From contig CAKPCH010000005.1 of assembly GCA_934141535.1 (NCBI GenBank), forward strand, positions 1-64,000: 64,000 bases of DNA, written 5' to 3'. Positions 15,485-25,151 of this stretch are shown in pieces. Positions within the stretch are counted from its first letter, which is position 1. The number at the start of each line of letters is the position of its first letter. This DNA is from an uncultured Bacilli bacterium. Its GTDB lineage: Bacteria; Bacillota_I; Bacilli_A; RF39; UBA660. Under the pieces are notes generated by a model. It was not told the origin of the DNA, did no database searches, and was given only the letters and a program-made list of their open reading frames with translations. A program made the translations under genes and the position numbers.

Positions 15485-16639
15485 ATGGCTTTAATAAAGT
15501 GCAAAGAATGTGGAAATGAAATATCATCAAGTGCTAAAGCATGTCCTAATTGTGGATATAAGAATGACAATTCTACTTGTCCAGAATGTGGTGCTAAAGT
15601 AAAATCAACTGATGAAAAATGTGAGAGTTGTGGATTTCCATTACAAAAGAAAAAAATAAATAATATAGTAACTGAAAACTTAGATAAATTAACAGGAGCT
15701 AAATCTAAGAGTTATGTTACATTTAAAGATTTGTTTAAAAATACTTTTAAAAAACATACTGAAGATGAATTAGATGAAGTGTTTGTTTGTGGTTCAAGTA
15801 AAACAACACCTAATATCAAAGATATTAATCCAAATAGAGCAAGTGCCTGGGTATATTTTAAAATTCTTGTTTTCTTTTTAATTGCCTATATTCCAACACG
15901 TATTGGATTTATAAATTATGGTAATGAAAACTTTTTACCAGCAATGATTATATTAGCAGCATTTGCTATACCTGTAACAATACTTATATTTTTCTTTGAG
16001 ATTAACGTATTTAGAAACATACCATTTTATAAAGTTATTAAATACTTTGTACTTGGTGGTGCTTTATCATTAATACTTGCAATATTATTCTTCTCACTTG
16101 ATTTTAATACTGATATAAGTACATATTCAGGTGCTTTAATGGTAGGACTTATTGAAGAAGCTGCTAAAGCTGCTATAGTAGCACTATTCTTATTTAAAAG
16201 TAAAAAGAGCAATTATATTTTAAATGGATTGTTAGTTGGAGCTGCGGTAGGAGCAGGATTTGCTGCTTTTGAAACTGCAGGATATATACTAAAATATGGT
16301 ATAAGTGGCGGATTACAAGTTATGTTAAACGTTATAAAATTACGTGGATTTTTAGCACCTGGAGGACATGTTGCTTGGGCTGCTATTGAAGGCGCAGCCT
16401 TAATGTACGTTAAAGGATTTGAAAAATTAGATAAAAAGCATTTAAATGATAAAAGATTCTTACTTGTTTGTTTAATTCCAATATTATTACATGGAATTTG
16501 GGATATGCCAATTCAAACTCCATATTATTTATTACAAATTGGCTTATCAATAGCTGCTTGGATAGTAATAATATATTTTATAAATTTAGGTTTAAAACAA
16601 GTAGATGAAGCTAAAGAATTAGAAAGCGCAAAAAAATAG
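15485..16639 (+). CDS. PrsW-family intramembrane metalloprotease with N-terminal zinc ribbons
   Basis: A 384-residue polytopic protein. Two zinc ribbons lead (CKECGNEISSSAKACPNCGY and CPECGAKVKSTDEKCESCGF, residues 5-55), then about eight membrane spans from residue 125. The four PrsW motifs are present: EEAAK, FAAFE, HVAWAA and HGIWD. In Bacillus PrsW cleaves the anti-sigma factor RsiW (family knowledge). The target here is unknown; no sigma/anti-sigma pair lies nearby, but the preceding gene encodes a single-span protein. Its first 33 bases are identical to those of that gene, so the zinc-ribbon start was copied recently. Confidence 0.85.
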   Translation: MALIKCKECGNEISSSAKACPNCGYKNDNSTCPECGAKVKSTDEKCESCGFPLQKKKINNIVTENLDKLTGAKSKSYVTFKDLFKNTFKKHTEDELDEVFVCGSSKTTPNIKDINPNRASAWVYFKILVFFLIAYIPTRIGFINYGNENFLPAMIILAAFAIPVTILIFFFEINVFRNIPFYKVIKYFVLGGALSLILAILFFSLDFNTDISTYSGALMVGLIEEAAKAAIVALFLFKSKKSNYILNGLLVGAAVGAGFAAFETAGYILKYGISGGLQVMLNVIKLRGFLAPGGHVAWAAIEGAALMYVKGFEKLDKKHLNDKRFLLVCLIPILLHGIWDMPIQTPYYLLQIGLSIAAWIVIIYFINLGLKQVDEAKELESAKK

Positions 16640-16658
16640 GGTGAACCTATTTTTTTAT
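16633..16658. terminator. Bidirectional terminator
   Basis: AAATAGG (16634-16640) pairs with CCTATTT (16646-16652), A run before and T run after, between the PrsW gene and the convergent permease gene. Confidence 0.82.
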
Positions 16659-17443
16659 TTATATTTAATAATTTTCTTTTCTATAAAACTTACAATATAA
16701 TACATGATAGCTGCTACTATACACAAAATAAATATACCACTTATAACTAAACTTAAATTAAATACCTGTGATCCATATAAAATTAAATATCCAATTCCTC
16801 TTTTAGATACAAGAAATTCTCCCATTATTACACCAATTAAAGACATACTTACATTTATTTTTAGTGCATTAATAATTGTATTAATACTATTTGGAAGTAT
16901 TAATTTAAATAATATTTGTTTTTTATTAGCACCCATAGATTTCATTAATTTAATTTTATTCTCATTAACATTATTAAATCCTTCATATACATTTATAATT
17001 GTTATTATAAGAGATATTAAAAGTGCCATGAAAATTATAGATTTAATACCTGCACCAAACCAAATAATTATTATTGGTCCGAGTGCTACTTTAGGTAAAC
17101 TATTTAATATAGTAAGATAAGGTTCTATAATTTTTTGCACTTTTTTATTATACCATAATATTATAGCAATTATTGTACCTAAGATAGTAGCTATACTAAA
17201 ACTTAATATAGTTTCATAAACAGTGGTCCATATGTGTAAAAATAATCCTTTATTAGTTAAGTTTATTATAGTGTCTAATACTTTCTTAGGACTTGAGAAT
17301 ATAAATGTATTAATAACTTGTTTATCTGCTAATATTTGCCATAAACTTGAGAAAAAAACAAGTATTAATATTTGAAATATAAATATAAATATTTTTTCTT
17401 TTTTAAGTTTTTTTAAATAATTAATATGTTCTTTACTATACAT
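16655..17443 (-). CDS. ABC importer permease, SsuC/TauC/ThiX type
   Basis: A 262-residue membrane component of an NMT1-type ABC importer (nitrate/sulfonate/taurine and thiamin-precursor class). Six predicted spans; the ATPase-contact (EAA) loop is seen as KIKLMKSMGANKKQILFKLILPNSI at about residue 175. FSSPKKVLDTI near the N-terminus is typical of this class. It overlaps the ATPase gene by 8 nt, so translation is coupled; ATG 17443 follows GGAAGG. Together with the ATPase (17436-18182) and the binding protein at 20279 it should form one transporter. Confidence 0.88.
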   Translation of the reverse strand: MYSKEHINYLKKLKKEKIFIFIFQILILVFFSSLWQILADKQVINTFIFSSPKKVLDTIINLTNKGLFLHIWTTVYETILSFSIATILGTIIAIILWYNKKVQKIIEPYLTILNSLPKVALGPIIIIWFGAGIKSIIFMALLISLIITIINVYEGFNNVNENKIKLMKSMGANKKQILFKLILPNSINTIINALKINVSMSLIGVIMGEFLVSKRGIGYLILYGSQVFNLSLVISGIFILCIVAAIMYYIVSFIEKKIIKYK

Positions 17444-18182
17444 GGAAATCAATATCCTTCCATATAGCATCGTAATAATAATTAAATTTTTTATCTTTTC
17501 TATTATTTATTGGTGTAGATGGATTATCAAGTTCTATATTATAAATATTTTTTATAATTGCTGGTCTTTTTGATAAAACAATAACCTTATTACATATACT
17601 TATAGCTTCAGCTATATCATGAGTAACCATAATCATTGTCTTTTTTTCTTTCTTTAAAATATTATAAATATCATCAGAAATGGCAAGTCTACTTTGATAG
17701 TCTAGTGCTGAGAATGGTTCATCTAATAACAATAAATCAGGATTACTAGCAAGTGTTCTAATTAAAGCAACTCTTTGTCTCATACCACCCGATAAATTAT
17801 CAGGATAACTATAAATAAATTCTTTAAGACCATAAGTATTTAAAAGTTTTAAAACATAATTTTTATTATTTTCATTTAATTTATTATTTATTTCAAGTCC
17901 TAATAAACAATTATTTAAAATATTTCTCCACTCAAATAAAGAATCTTGTTGTAACATATATCCTATTTTAAAGTTATCTTTGATTTTTATACTTCCACCT
18001 GATTTTTCCTCTAAACCACATAATATAGAAAGTATTGTAGATTTACCACACCCACTAGGGCCAACTATAGCAACAAATTCTCCTTCTTTTAAATCAAAAG
18101 AAAAATCATCTACTGCTACTATTTCATTTTTTTTAGTATGATAAATTTTCTTTAAATTTTTAATTTCTAATATATTATTCAT
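17436..18182 (-). CDS. ABC importer ATPase, SsuB/TauB/ThiZ type
   Basis: A 248-residue nucleotide-binding protein with Walker A GPSGCGKST (residues 40-48), Q-loop QQDSLFEW, signature LSGGMRQRVAL, Walker B LLLLDEPFSALD and H-loop VTHDIAEA. The tyrosine/phenylalanine-rich C-terminus (KKFNYYYDAIWKDI) is common in this subfamily. It is first in a two-gene unit with the permease, with its own promoter at 18204-18232. The substrate cannot be decided; pyrimidine vitamin precursors are a usual one for NMT1-type systems, but no TPP riboswitch is visible. Confidence 0.9.
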   Translation of the reverse strand: MNNILEIKNLKKIYHTKKNEIVAVDDFSFDLKEGEFVAIVGPSGCGKSTILSILCGLEEKSGGSIKIKDNFKIGYMLQQDSLFEWRNILNNCLLGLEINNKLNENNKNYVLKLLNTYGLKEFIYSYPDNLSGGMRQRVALIRTLASNPDLLLLDEPFSALDYQSRLAISDDIYNILKKEKKTMIMVTHDIAEAISICNKVIVLSKRPAIIKNIYNIELDNPSTPINNRKDKKFNYYYDAIWKDIDFHV

Positions 18183-18203
18183 ACGATGCCCCTTTCAATA
18201 CTT

Positions 18204-18232
18204 ATATTATGAAAGACAACTTATTTTGTTAA
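18204..18232 (-). promoter_or_regulatory. ABC ATPase-permease promoter
   Basis: Minus strand TTAACA (18232-18227) and TAATAT (18209-18204), spacing 17. Confidence 0.55.
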
Positions 18233-18245
18233 TGACATATATATA

Positions 18246-19349
18246 TTATTTAGTAAGTTTTATTTTTTCTTTAATAATTTTTTTATTATTTAATAATCTT
18301 TCACTATTATGTTTATCAGTATTTAATTTTATAGCAATATTAACATATTTAAGTGCAGTTTTATATTTTTGTTCATAAAAATAACTTAATGAAAGTAAAT
18401 CATAAATAGTATAATCCCAACTAAATATTTCATTTATATAAGTTTTTGTGTGCGTTTTAATTTTAAGTGCTTTTAGACAATATTTTTTAACTTCCTTAAA
18501 ATTATTTTCTTTATATTCGAGGATAGCCCTTTCAACAAATGGATCTCTTAGATAAGGAGCTTCTTTTATTGCTTTATCAAGCCACATTCTAGCCTCATCT
18601 ATTCTATTTAAATTTTGGTAACACCTACTAATAAATCTCATGGATGCACATCTTTCATCTTTCCAAGTAGCAGAGGGTAATTTTAAATGCTTTATTAACA
18701 TATCAATAGCTTCATTCCATTTTCCATAATACATATATTCTCTTCCTAAATAATGTACATTTCTATCATCTTTTGGATTTTCATTTACTGATAATTCTAA
18801 TAATGGTAAATAAGAACTTCTTGATTTTTTATTATCTGGATAATGATTAAGTGTTATATTATCGGTATATATTTTATTCTCTTTGTTACTTCCTATATAA
18901 GTTAAGACTTCATGCACAGGGTGTGTCCAGATATAATCATTTCTAGAATGTATCTTTTCAATATAAAAATTAACTTTAGGATTATTATGCTCATCTAATA
19001 ACCAATTGTAATTGTATGCTATTCTAGTAGTATTATTGTTCCATATTTGTTCTAAATTTTCTCTCCATCCTTTAATAAATACTTCATCAAGATCAGTACA
19101 AACACATATATCAAAATCTTTAGGTACAAGTTTTAATGATTCATTTCTGGCTACATCAAATCTCCAGGGTACTATTTCTTTTACAGCAACATTTACTCCT
19201 AAATCTTTTAATTTTTGTGCTGTATTATCAGTAGAACCAGTATCTAATACATATATTTCATCTGCTTCTTTCATAGAATTAAACCATTTATTAACAAATT
19301 TTTCTTCATTTTTACAAATTGCATATACGCAAACTTTATATTTATTCAT
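18246..19349 (-). CDS. Family 2 glycosyltransferase with TPR-like C-terminus
   Basis: A 367-residue enzyme. The GT-A core is at residues 1-200: VCVYAICKNEEKFVNKWF, VLDTGSTDNT (sugar-nucleotide pocket, about 35-43) and the metal-binding TDLDE (Asp86, Asp88). HPVHEVL and NHYPD follow. The C-terminal half (about 205-350) is made of helical repeats like TPRs (YGKWNEAIDMLIKHL; LNRIDEARMWLDKAIKEAP; NNFKEVKKYCLKALKI). It lies 59 bases downstream of the collagen-like gene on the same strand, with a strong AGGAGG. This suggests it adds sugars to the Thr-rich Gly-X-Thr protein, as happens for BclA-type proteins; not proven. Confidence 0.88.
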   Translation of the reverse strand: MNKYKVCVYAICKNEEKFVNKWFNSMKEADEIYVLDTGSTDNTAQKLKDLGVNVAVKEIVPWRFDVARNESLKLVPKDFDICVCTDLDEVFIKGWRENLEQIWNNNTTRIAYNYNWLLDEHNNPKVNFYIEKIHSRNDYIWTHPVHEVLTYIGSNKENKIYTDNITLNHYPDNKKSRSSYLPLLELSVNENPKDDRNVHYLGREYMYYGKWNEAIDMLIKHLKLPSATWKDERCASMRFISRCYQNLNRIDEARMWLDKAIKEAPYLRDPFVERAILEYKENNFKEVKKYCLKALKIKTHTKTYINEIFSWDYTIYDLLSLSYFYEQKYKTALKYVNIAIKLNTDKHNSERLLNNKKIIKEKIKLTK

Positions 19350-19370
19350 ATGTCCTCCTTTTAAATATAC

Positions 19371-20188
<818 letters not shown>

Positions 20189-20224
20189 TCAAAATATTAT
20201 CAATTATAACTTATAACCAATTAA

Positions 20225-20253
20225 TTAACATTTTCTTAAATCTTGAATATAAT
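20225..20253 (+). promoter_or_regulatory. Promoter of substrate-binding protein gene
   Basis: TTAACA (20225-20230) and TATAAT (20248-20253), spacing 17, divergent from the collagen-like gene. Confidence 0.65.
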
Positions 20254-20278
20254 AAACTGATTGAAGGAGAGTGTTTTT

Positions 20279-21268
20279 TTGAAAAAAATAATAATTTCAC
20301 TTATTTGTTTTATTATTATAATTTTTATAGCAGTAGGTATATTCTATAAAAAAGAAAGCAAAAAAGATAATGAATTAAAAAGTATTACAGTGGCAGAAGT
20401 TGCTCATAGTATATTTTATGCCCCTATGTATGTAGCAGATTCTTTAGGTTATTTTGAAGAAGAAGGACTAGATGTTAAAATAGTTTTAACTAGTGGAGCA
20501 GATGCTGTAGCATCCGCTGTAATGAGTGGAGATGCACAAATCGGTTTTTGTGGTAGTGAACAATCAATATATATTTATAATGGTGGAGAGAAAGATTATT
20601 TAATAAATTTTGCAGGACTTACTAAAAGAGATGGAAGTTTTATAGTAGGAAGAGAAAATAAAAAATTAGATATAAAAGATTTAAAAGGTAAGCATATAAT
20701 AGCTGGTAGAGAAGGTGGAATGCCAGCAATGACATTAGCTTATACATTAAAAGAAAATGGTATTGCATTAGATGATTTAACTTTTGATACATCTATAGCA
20801 TTTGCTTCTATGTCAGGAGCTTTTATAGGTGGTACAGGTGACTTTGTTGCACTTTTTGAACCAACAGCGCTTGGTTTAGAAAAAGAAGGTTATGGATATG
20901 TTGTTGCTTCACTTGGTAAAATGGGTGGAGAAGTTCCATATACTACATTTCAAGCAAGAAAAAGTTATATAGAAAAAAATGAAGATATAATAAAATCATT
21001 TAATAAAGCAATACAAAAAGGACTTGATTATACTTTTGAGCACACAAACTTAGAAGTAGCAAAAGCAATTTCCAAACATTTTGCTGATACTTCATTAGAT
21101 GATTTAGAAGAAGTTGTAAAAAGATATAGAGAAAATGATTCTTGGTATAAAACTACTTATATAACAGAAGAAGGTTTTACAAGAGTTCAGGATATAATGA
21201 AAAATTCAAATAAATTAGAAAAAAGAGCAGATTATAAAACATTAGTAAATAATAATTATTCAAGATAG
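20279..21268 (+). CDS. NMT1-type ABC substrate-binding protein, membrane-anchored
   Basis: A 329-residue periplasmic-type binding protein: SITVAEVAHSIFYAPMYVADSLGYFEEEGLDVKI is the NMT1/ThiY/SsuA start, followed by GDAQIGFCGSEQ and a second lobe with REGGMPAMTLAY. It has an N-terminal hydrophobic stretch (residues 4-22) but no lipobox cysteine, so it is held by an uncleaved anchor or a non-lipid signal peptide, which is unusual in a Gram-positive. The start is TTG at 20279, eight bases after AAGGAGA; no ATG fits. Probably serves the permease and ATPase encoded at 16655-18182, now separated by the collagen/glycosyltransferase pair. Substrate unknown. Confidence 0.85.
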   Translation: MKKIIISLICFIIIIFIAVGIFYKKESKKDNELKSITVAEVAHSIFYAPMYVADSLGYFEEEGLDVKIVLTSGADAVASAVMSGDAQIGFCGSEQSIYIYNGGEKDYLINFAGLTKRDGSFIVGRENKKLDIKDLKGKHIIAGREGGMPAMTLAYTLKENGIALDDLTFDTSIAFASMSGAFIGGTGDFVALFEPTALGLEKEGYGYVVASLGKMGGEVPYTTFQARKSYIEKNEDIIKSFNKAIQKGLDYTFEHTNLEVAKAISKHFADTSLDDLEEVVKRYRENDSWYKTTYITEEGFTRVQDIMKNSNKLEKRADYKTLVNNNYSR

Positions 21269-21286
21269 ATTTTTCTATCTTTTTTA
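21264..21286 (+). terminator. Intrinsic terminator
   Basis: GATAGA (21264-21269) pairs with TCTATC (21274-21279) with a T-rich tail, overlapping the stop codon. Confidence 0.75.
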
Positions 21287-21295
21287 TTTTTTTAC

Positions 21296-21324
21296 TTGTG
21301 ATATAAACTTATGTTTGGTATAAT
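21296..21324 (+). promoter_or_regulatory. pcrA promoter
   Basis: TTGTGA (21296-21301) and TATAAT (21319-21324), spacing 17. Confidence 0.65.
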
Positions 21325-21353
21325 TAATAAGGGTACAAGGAGGTATACATCAC

Positions 21354-23441
21354 ATGAATTTAGATAACTTAAATGATAAACAAAAAGAGGCAGTTTTAAA
21401 TACAGAAGGGCCCATGTTAGTACTTGCAGGAGCTGGAAGTGGCAAAACAAAAGTTTTAACTACCAAAATAGCCTATCTTATAAAAGAAAAAGAAATAGAC
21501 CCTTATAATATACTTGCCATAACATTTACAAATAAAGCTGCAAATGAAATGAAAGAACGTGTTGAAAACATGATTGGACTTGACACCAAAAGAATACAAA
21601 TATCTACATTTCATTCATTTGGACTTTCAATAATAAAAAGATATTATAAAGAACTAGGATATGAATCAAACTTTACAATAATAGATTCAGATGATTCACT
21701 TTCTACTGTAAAGAGAATATTAAAAGAATTAAACTATGATCCTAAAATTTTTAATCCCAAAACAATAAGAAATAAAATTAGTAGCGCAAAAAATGAACTT
21801 ATGGACTCAAATGAATTAGATAAGTTTTCTAATAGTGAATTAGATGAAATAACAGTGAAAGTATATGAACAATACGAAAAAAAATTAAAAATAAATAATA
21901 GTGTTGATTTTGATGATTTACTTATGTTACCAATAATTTTATTTAATAATCATAAGGATATATTAGAAAAATATCAAGAAAGATTTGAATATATATTAGT
22001 AGATGAGTATCAAGATACAAATAAAGTACAATATATATTAACTAAAATGATAAGTGCTAAATATAAAAATATATGTGTAGTAGGTGATCCTGATCAAAGT
22101 ATATATGGATTTAGAGGATCTAATTATAGAAACATATTAAACTTTGAACATGATTATAAAAATACAAAGGTAATATTATTAGAGCAAAATTATCGTTCAA
22201 CAAAAAATATATTGGGTGCAGCTAACAGTATTATTAAAAATAATAAAAATAGAAAAGAAAAAGATTTATGGACTTATAACACAGATGGAGATAAAGTATT
22301 TTATAAAAGATGTGATGATGAGAAAGAAGAAGCACATTTTATATTAGATAAAATAAATAAATTAATAAGTGAAGGGGAACCTTTAGAAGAAATGGCTGTT
22401 CTTTATAGAACCAATGCGCAATCTAGAACAATAGAAGATGCTTTAGTTAAAAATAATATACCTTATAAAATAGTAGGAAGTGTATATTTCTATAATAGAA
22501 AAGAAATTAAAGATTTAATTTCTTATTTAAAATTAATATATAATCCTAGTGATGATATAAGCCTAGATAGAATTATAAATGTTCCAAAAAGAGGAATAGG
22601 ATTAAAAACATTAGAAAACTTAACTACTAAAGCATCTATATTAAATGAAAGTATATTTAATACTATAGATGGTGGTAAAGAATTAGAATTTAAAAAATTA
22701 ATATTAGGATTTATAAGTGCTAGTGAAGAGTTAAGTCTTACAGAACTAGTTGATTTAATATTAGAGAAAACAGGTATAAAAAAAGAATTAGAACAAGAAG
22801 ATACTATAGAATCTAATTCAAGATTAGAAAACTTAGAGGAATTTAAATCAGTAACTAAGAATTTTGAAGATAAAAATGGAGTTGTATCATTATCTGAGTT
22901 TTTAGATGAAATAAGTTTAGTAAGTGATGTTGAAGAACATAAAAATAGAAAAGATGTAGTAACACTTATGACCGTTCACTCTGCAAAAGGATTAGAGTTT
23001 GATCATGTATTTATAGTAGGACTTGAAGAAGGAATATTTCCTCATATTATGTGCTTAAATTCTAATAGTGAAATAGAGGAAGAAAGAAGATTATGTTATG
23101 TTGCTGTTACACGTGCTAAAAAAACTTTATCGCTTTTAAATGCTAAGAAAAGATTATTATATGGTCGTGATAACTATAATCCACCAAGTAGATTTATAGA
23201 AGAAATTAATAAAGATTATATGATTTCAGAAATATCAAAACCTACATTTAATAAACCAATAATTAATAAGTCAAATATAGACGAGGATGTAGAATATAAA
23301 TTAGGAGAAAAAGTAATTCATCAAAAATATGGTGAAGGAGTAATAATAGGAATTGATAAATCAGTACTTACTATAGCATTCCCACACCCTCATGGAATAG
23401 TTAAAATCATGAGAGGACATAAGAGTTTAAAAAAAGTTTAA
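21354..23441 (+). CDS. pcrA: ATP-dependent DNA helicase PcrA/UvrD
   Basis: Superfamily 1A 3'-5' helicase of DNA repair and replication restart. The 695-residue product has Q-motif LNDKQKEAVL, Walker A AGAGSGKT (residues 26-33), ITFTNKAANEMKER, STFHSFG, Walker B VDEYQDTN, GDPDQSIYGFRG, EQNYRSTKNIL, VTLMTVHSAKGLEF and VAVTRAKKTL in order. The C-terminus EDVEYKLGEKVIHQKYGEGVIIGID is the PcrA Tudor-like domain. Length is slightly short of the usual 720-740. AGGAGG precedes the ATG. It is monocistronic here; a separate promoter serves the next two genes. Confidence 0.95.
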   Translation: MNLDNLNDKQKEAVLNTEGPMLVLAGAGSGKTKVLTTKIAYLIKEKEIDPYNILAITFTNKAANEMKERVENMIGLDTKRIQISTFHSFGLSIIKRYYKELGYESNFTIIDSDDSLSTVKRILKELNYDPKIFNPKTIRNKISSAKNELMDSNELDKFSNSELDEITVKVYEQYEKKLKINNSVDFDDLLMLPIILFNNHKDILEKYQERFEYILVDEYQDTNKVQYILTKMISAKYKNICVVGDPDQSIYGFRGSNYRNILNFEHDYKNTKVILLEQNYRSTKNILGAANSIIKNNKNRKEKDLWTYNTDGDKVFYKRCDDEKEEAHFILDKINKLISEGEPLEEMAVLYRTNAQSRTIEDALVKNNIPYKIVGSVYFYNRKEIKDLISYLKLIYNPSDDISLDRIINVPKRGIGLKTLENLTTKASILNESIFNTIDGGKELEFKKLILGFISASEELSLTELVDLILEKTGIKKELEQEDTIESNSRLENLEEFKSVTKNFEDKNGVVSLSEFLDEISLVSDVEEHKNRKDVVTLMTVHSAKGLEFDHVFIVGLEEGIFPHIMCLNSNSEIEEERRLCYVAVTRAKKTLSLLNAKKRLLYGRDNYNPPSRFIEEINKDYMISEISKPTFNKPIINKSNIDEDVEYKLGEKVIHQKYGEGVIIGIDKSVLTIAFPHPHGIVKIMRGHKSLKKV

Positions 23442-23458
23442 AAATTTTTATTAATAAC

Positions 23459-23487
23459 TTGAAATAAATTTTTTCTTATAGTATATT
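23459..23487 (+). promoter_or_regulatory. Promoter of two small hypothetical genes
   Basis: TTGAAA (23459-23464) and TATATT (23482-23487), spacing 17. Confidence 0.6.
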
Positions 23488-23516
23488 TAATATACAGGTA
23501 GAAGTAAGGTGAAAGT

Positions 23517-23912
23517 ATGATAAGTTGGTCAGATGTTAATTCATTACAAAAAAAGAAACTAGAATTACAAGCAAATTTAGATTTACTATTAAAATCTAAA
23601 AATCCAACGCCAGATGAAATAAATGGATTAAAGGCAGAAATATTATACTTAGATAAACAAATAGAAAGAATATTAGGAAGTAAAGAAATAGAAAGACAAA
23701 AAGAATCTAGAAGACAAAAATCAGGTGTAGAACAATTAAATATGAAAAAATATTATGAGTTTAAAGATAAATATAAAAAAATGAATAAAATGAAAATAGC
23801 TACTACTAGAATGATAGGCGCTATAGAATCATATCAAAATAGTTTTTATAAACAAGAAATAGAACAACAAGATTATAGTGAAGAAAAAGGTTATTCAAAA
23901 ATAAAGGTGTAG
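23517..23912 (+). CDS. Hypothetical coiled-coil protein
   Basis: A 131-residue, highly charged protein I do not recognise. Residues about 8-60 form a likely coiled coil (LQKKKLELQANLDLLLKSKN; EINGLKAEILYLDKQIERIL), the middle is Arg/Lys-rich (EIERQKESRRQKS), and the end is acidic. No membrane segment or signal peptide. AAGGTGAAAG precedes the ATG. The next gene starts 4 bases after its stop, so the pair is co-translated; the terminator at 24229 closes the unit. Confidence 0.7.
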   Translation: MISWSDVNSLQKKKLELQANLDLLLKSKNPTPDEINGLKAEILYLDKQIERILGSKEIERQKESRRQKSGVEQLNMKKYYEFKDKYKKMNKMKIATTRMIGAIESYQNSFYKQEIEQQDYSEEKGYSKIKV

Positions 23913-23915
23913 TCT

Positions 23916-24221
23916 ATGGAGTTACAAAAAGAAGCTTTTACAGGATTAATGGAGTATTATAAAAAACTACCATTAGAAAACAAAAGAAATGAAATAATAA
24001 ATGAATTAGAAGATATAATTTCTAATTATTCTAAAATATGTACTAAACTAGGTGTTATGCCTGATATGATGTTAAATAAAGAAATGTTAAATATAAATAG
24101 AAAAAATTTGAATGAAGAAGAATTTTTACATGCTTTATTTGCTTATTTAAACACATTACAAGATGTAAGTGCACAATTCATTGATAGAATGAGTGACATA
24201 ATAGAGAGAAGCCAAAAATAA
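23916..24221 (+). CDS. Hypothetical small helical protein
   Basis: A 101-residue protein, not recognised. Predicted all-helical, acidic, soluble, with phrases LENKRNEIINELEDIISNYS and EEFLHALFAYLNTLQDVSAQF. It follows the coiled-coil gene by four bases and is likely its partner. AAAGGTGTAG serves as ribosome site. Confidence 0.7.
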   Translation: MELQKEAFTGLMEYYKKLPLENKRNEIINELEDIISNYSKICTKLGVMPDMMLNKEMLNINRKNLNEEEFLHALFAYLNTLQDVSAQFIDRMSDIIERSQK

Positions 24222-24228
24222 AATTAAA

Positions 24229-24256
24229 AACATATTTTAAATGATATGTTTTTTTG
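24229..24256 (+). terminator. Intrinsic terminator
   Basis: AACATAT (24229-24235) pairs with ATATGTT (24244-24250), followed by six or more T residues. Confidence 0.75.
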
Positions 24257-24278
24257 GTATAATAACAATGGTGATAAA

Positions 24279-25151
24279 ATGAATTTAATAATAGGATCTC
24301 ATGTTTCATATAAAAAAGACGATCAATTAGTAGGTAGTGTAAATGAAGCTTTAAGTTATGGTTCAAATACATTTATGTTTTATACAGGAGCACCTCAAAA
24401 TACTTCTCGTGTACCAATAGATAATAATAAGACAAATGAAGCATTAACAATCATGAAAAATAATAATATGAATATAAAAGACGTAGTAGTACATGCTCCA
24501 TATATAATAAATTTAGCAAATACTAAAAATTTTGATTTTAATATTAAATTTTTAAAAGAAGAAATTGCTAGAGTAGATACATTTGGCGTAGATAAATTGG
24601 TGCTTCATCCTGGAAGTCATGTTGGACTTGGTATAGAATGTGGTATTAAAAATATAATAGATTCATTAAATTATTGTCTAAGTGAGGATTCTAATGTAGT
24701 AGTATGTTTAGAAACTATGGCTGGTAAAGGAAGCGAAATAGGCTCTAATTTTAATGAAATAAAACAAATAATAGATGGTGTAAAATTAAAAAATAAAATA
24801 GGCGTATGTATGGATACATGTCACTTAAATGATGCAGGATATGATTTAAATAATTTTAATTCTATATTAGAAAAATTTGATAAGTTAATAGGACTTAAAT
24901 ATTTAAAAGTTATACATATAAATGATTCTAAAAATATATTAGGTTCCCATAAAGATAGACATGAAAATATAGGCTTTGGAACAATAGGCTTTGATACATT
25001 AATAAATATAATTTATAATGATAAAATAAAAGAAATTCCTAAAATATTAGAAACTCCATATATAGAACAAGTAGCGCCTTATAAATATGAAATAGAAATG
25101 ATTAGACAAAAAAAATTTAATAGTAATTTAAAAAAAGATATATTAAAATAA
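24279..25151 (+). CDS. nfo: Endonuclease IV (AP endonuclease)
   Basis: Cleaves DNA 5' of abasic sites in base excision repair. The 290-residue TIM-barrel protein shows the family signatures GSHVSY, VVHAPYIINLA, LVLHPGSHVG, CLETMAGKGSEIG, GVCMDTCHLNDAGYD, HINDSKNILGSHKDRHENIGFG and ETP, which supply the three-zinc ligands. TATAAT (24258-24263) and GGTGAT precede ATG 24279; the longer open frame crosses that promoter. Its 3' end overlaps the convergent small gene by 9 nt. Confidence 0.95.
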   Translation: MNLIIGSHVSYKKDDQLVGSVNEALSYGSNTFMFYTGAPQNTSRVPIDNNKTNEALTIMKNNNMNIKDVVVHAPYIINLANTKNFDFNIKFLKEEIARVDTFGVDKLVLHPGSHVGLGIECGIKNIIDSLNYCLSEDSNVVVCLETMAGKGSEIGSNFNEIKQIIDGVKLKNKIGVCMDTCHLNDAGYDLNNFNSILEKFDKLIGLKYLKVIHINDSKNILGSHKDRHENIGFGTIGFDTLINIIYNDKIKEIPKILETPYIEQVAPYKYEIEMIRQKKFNSNLKKDILK

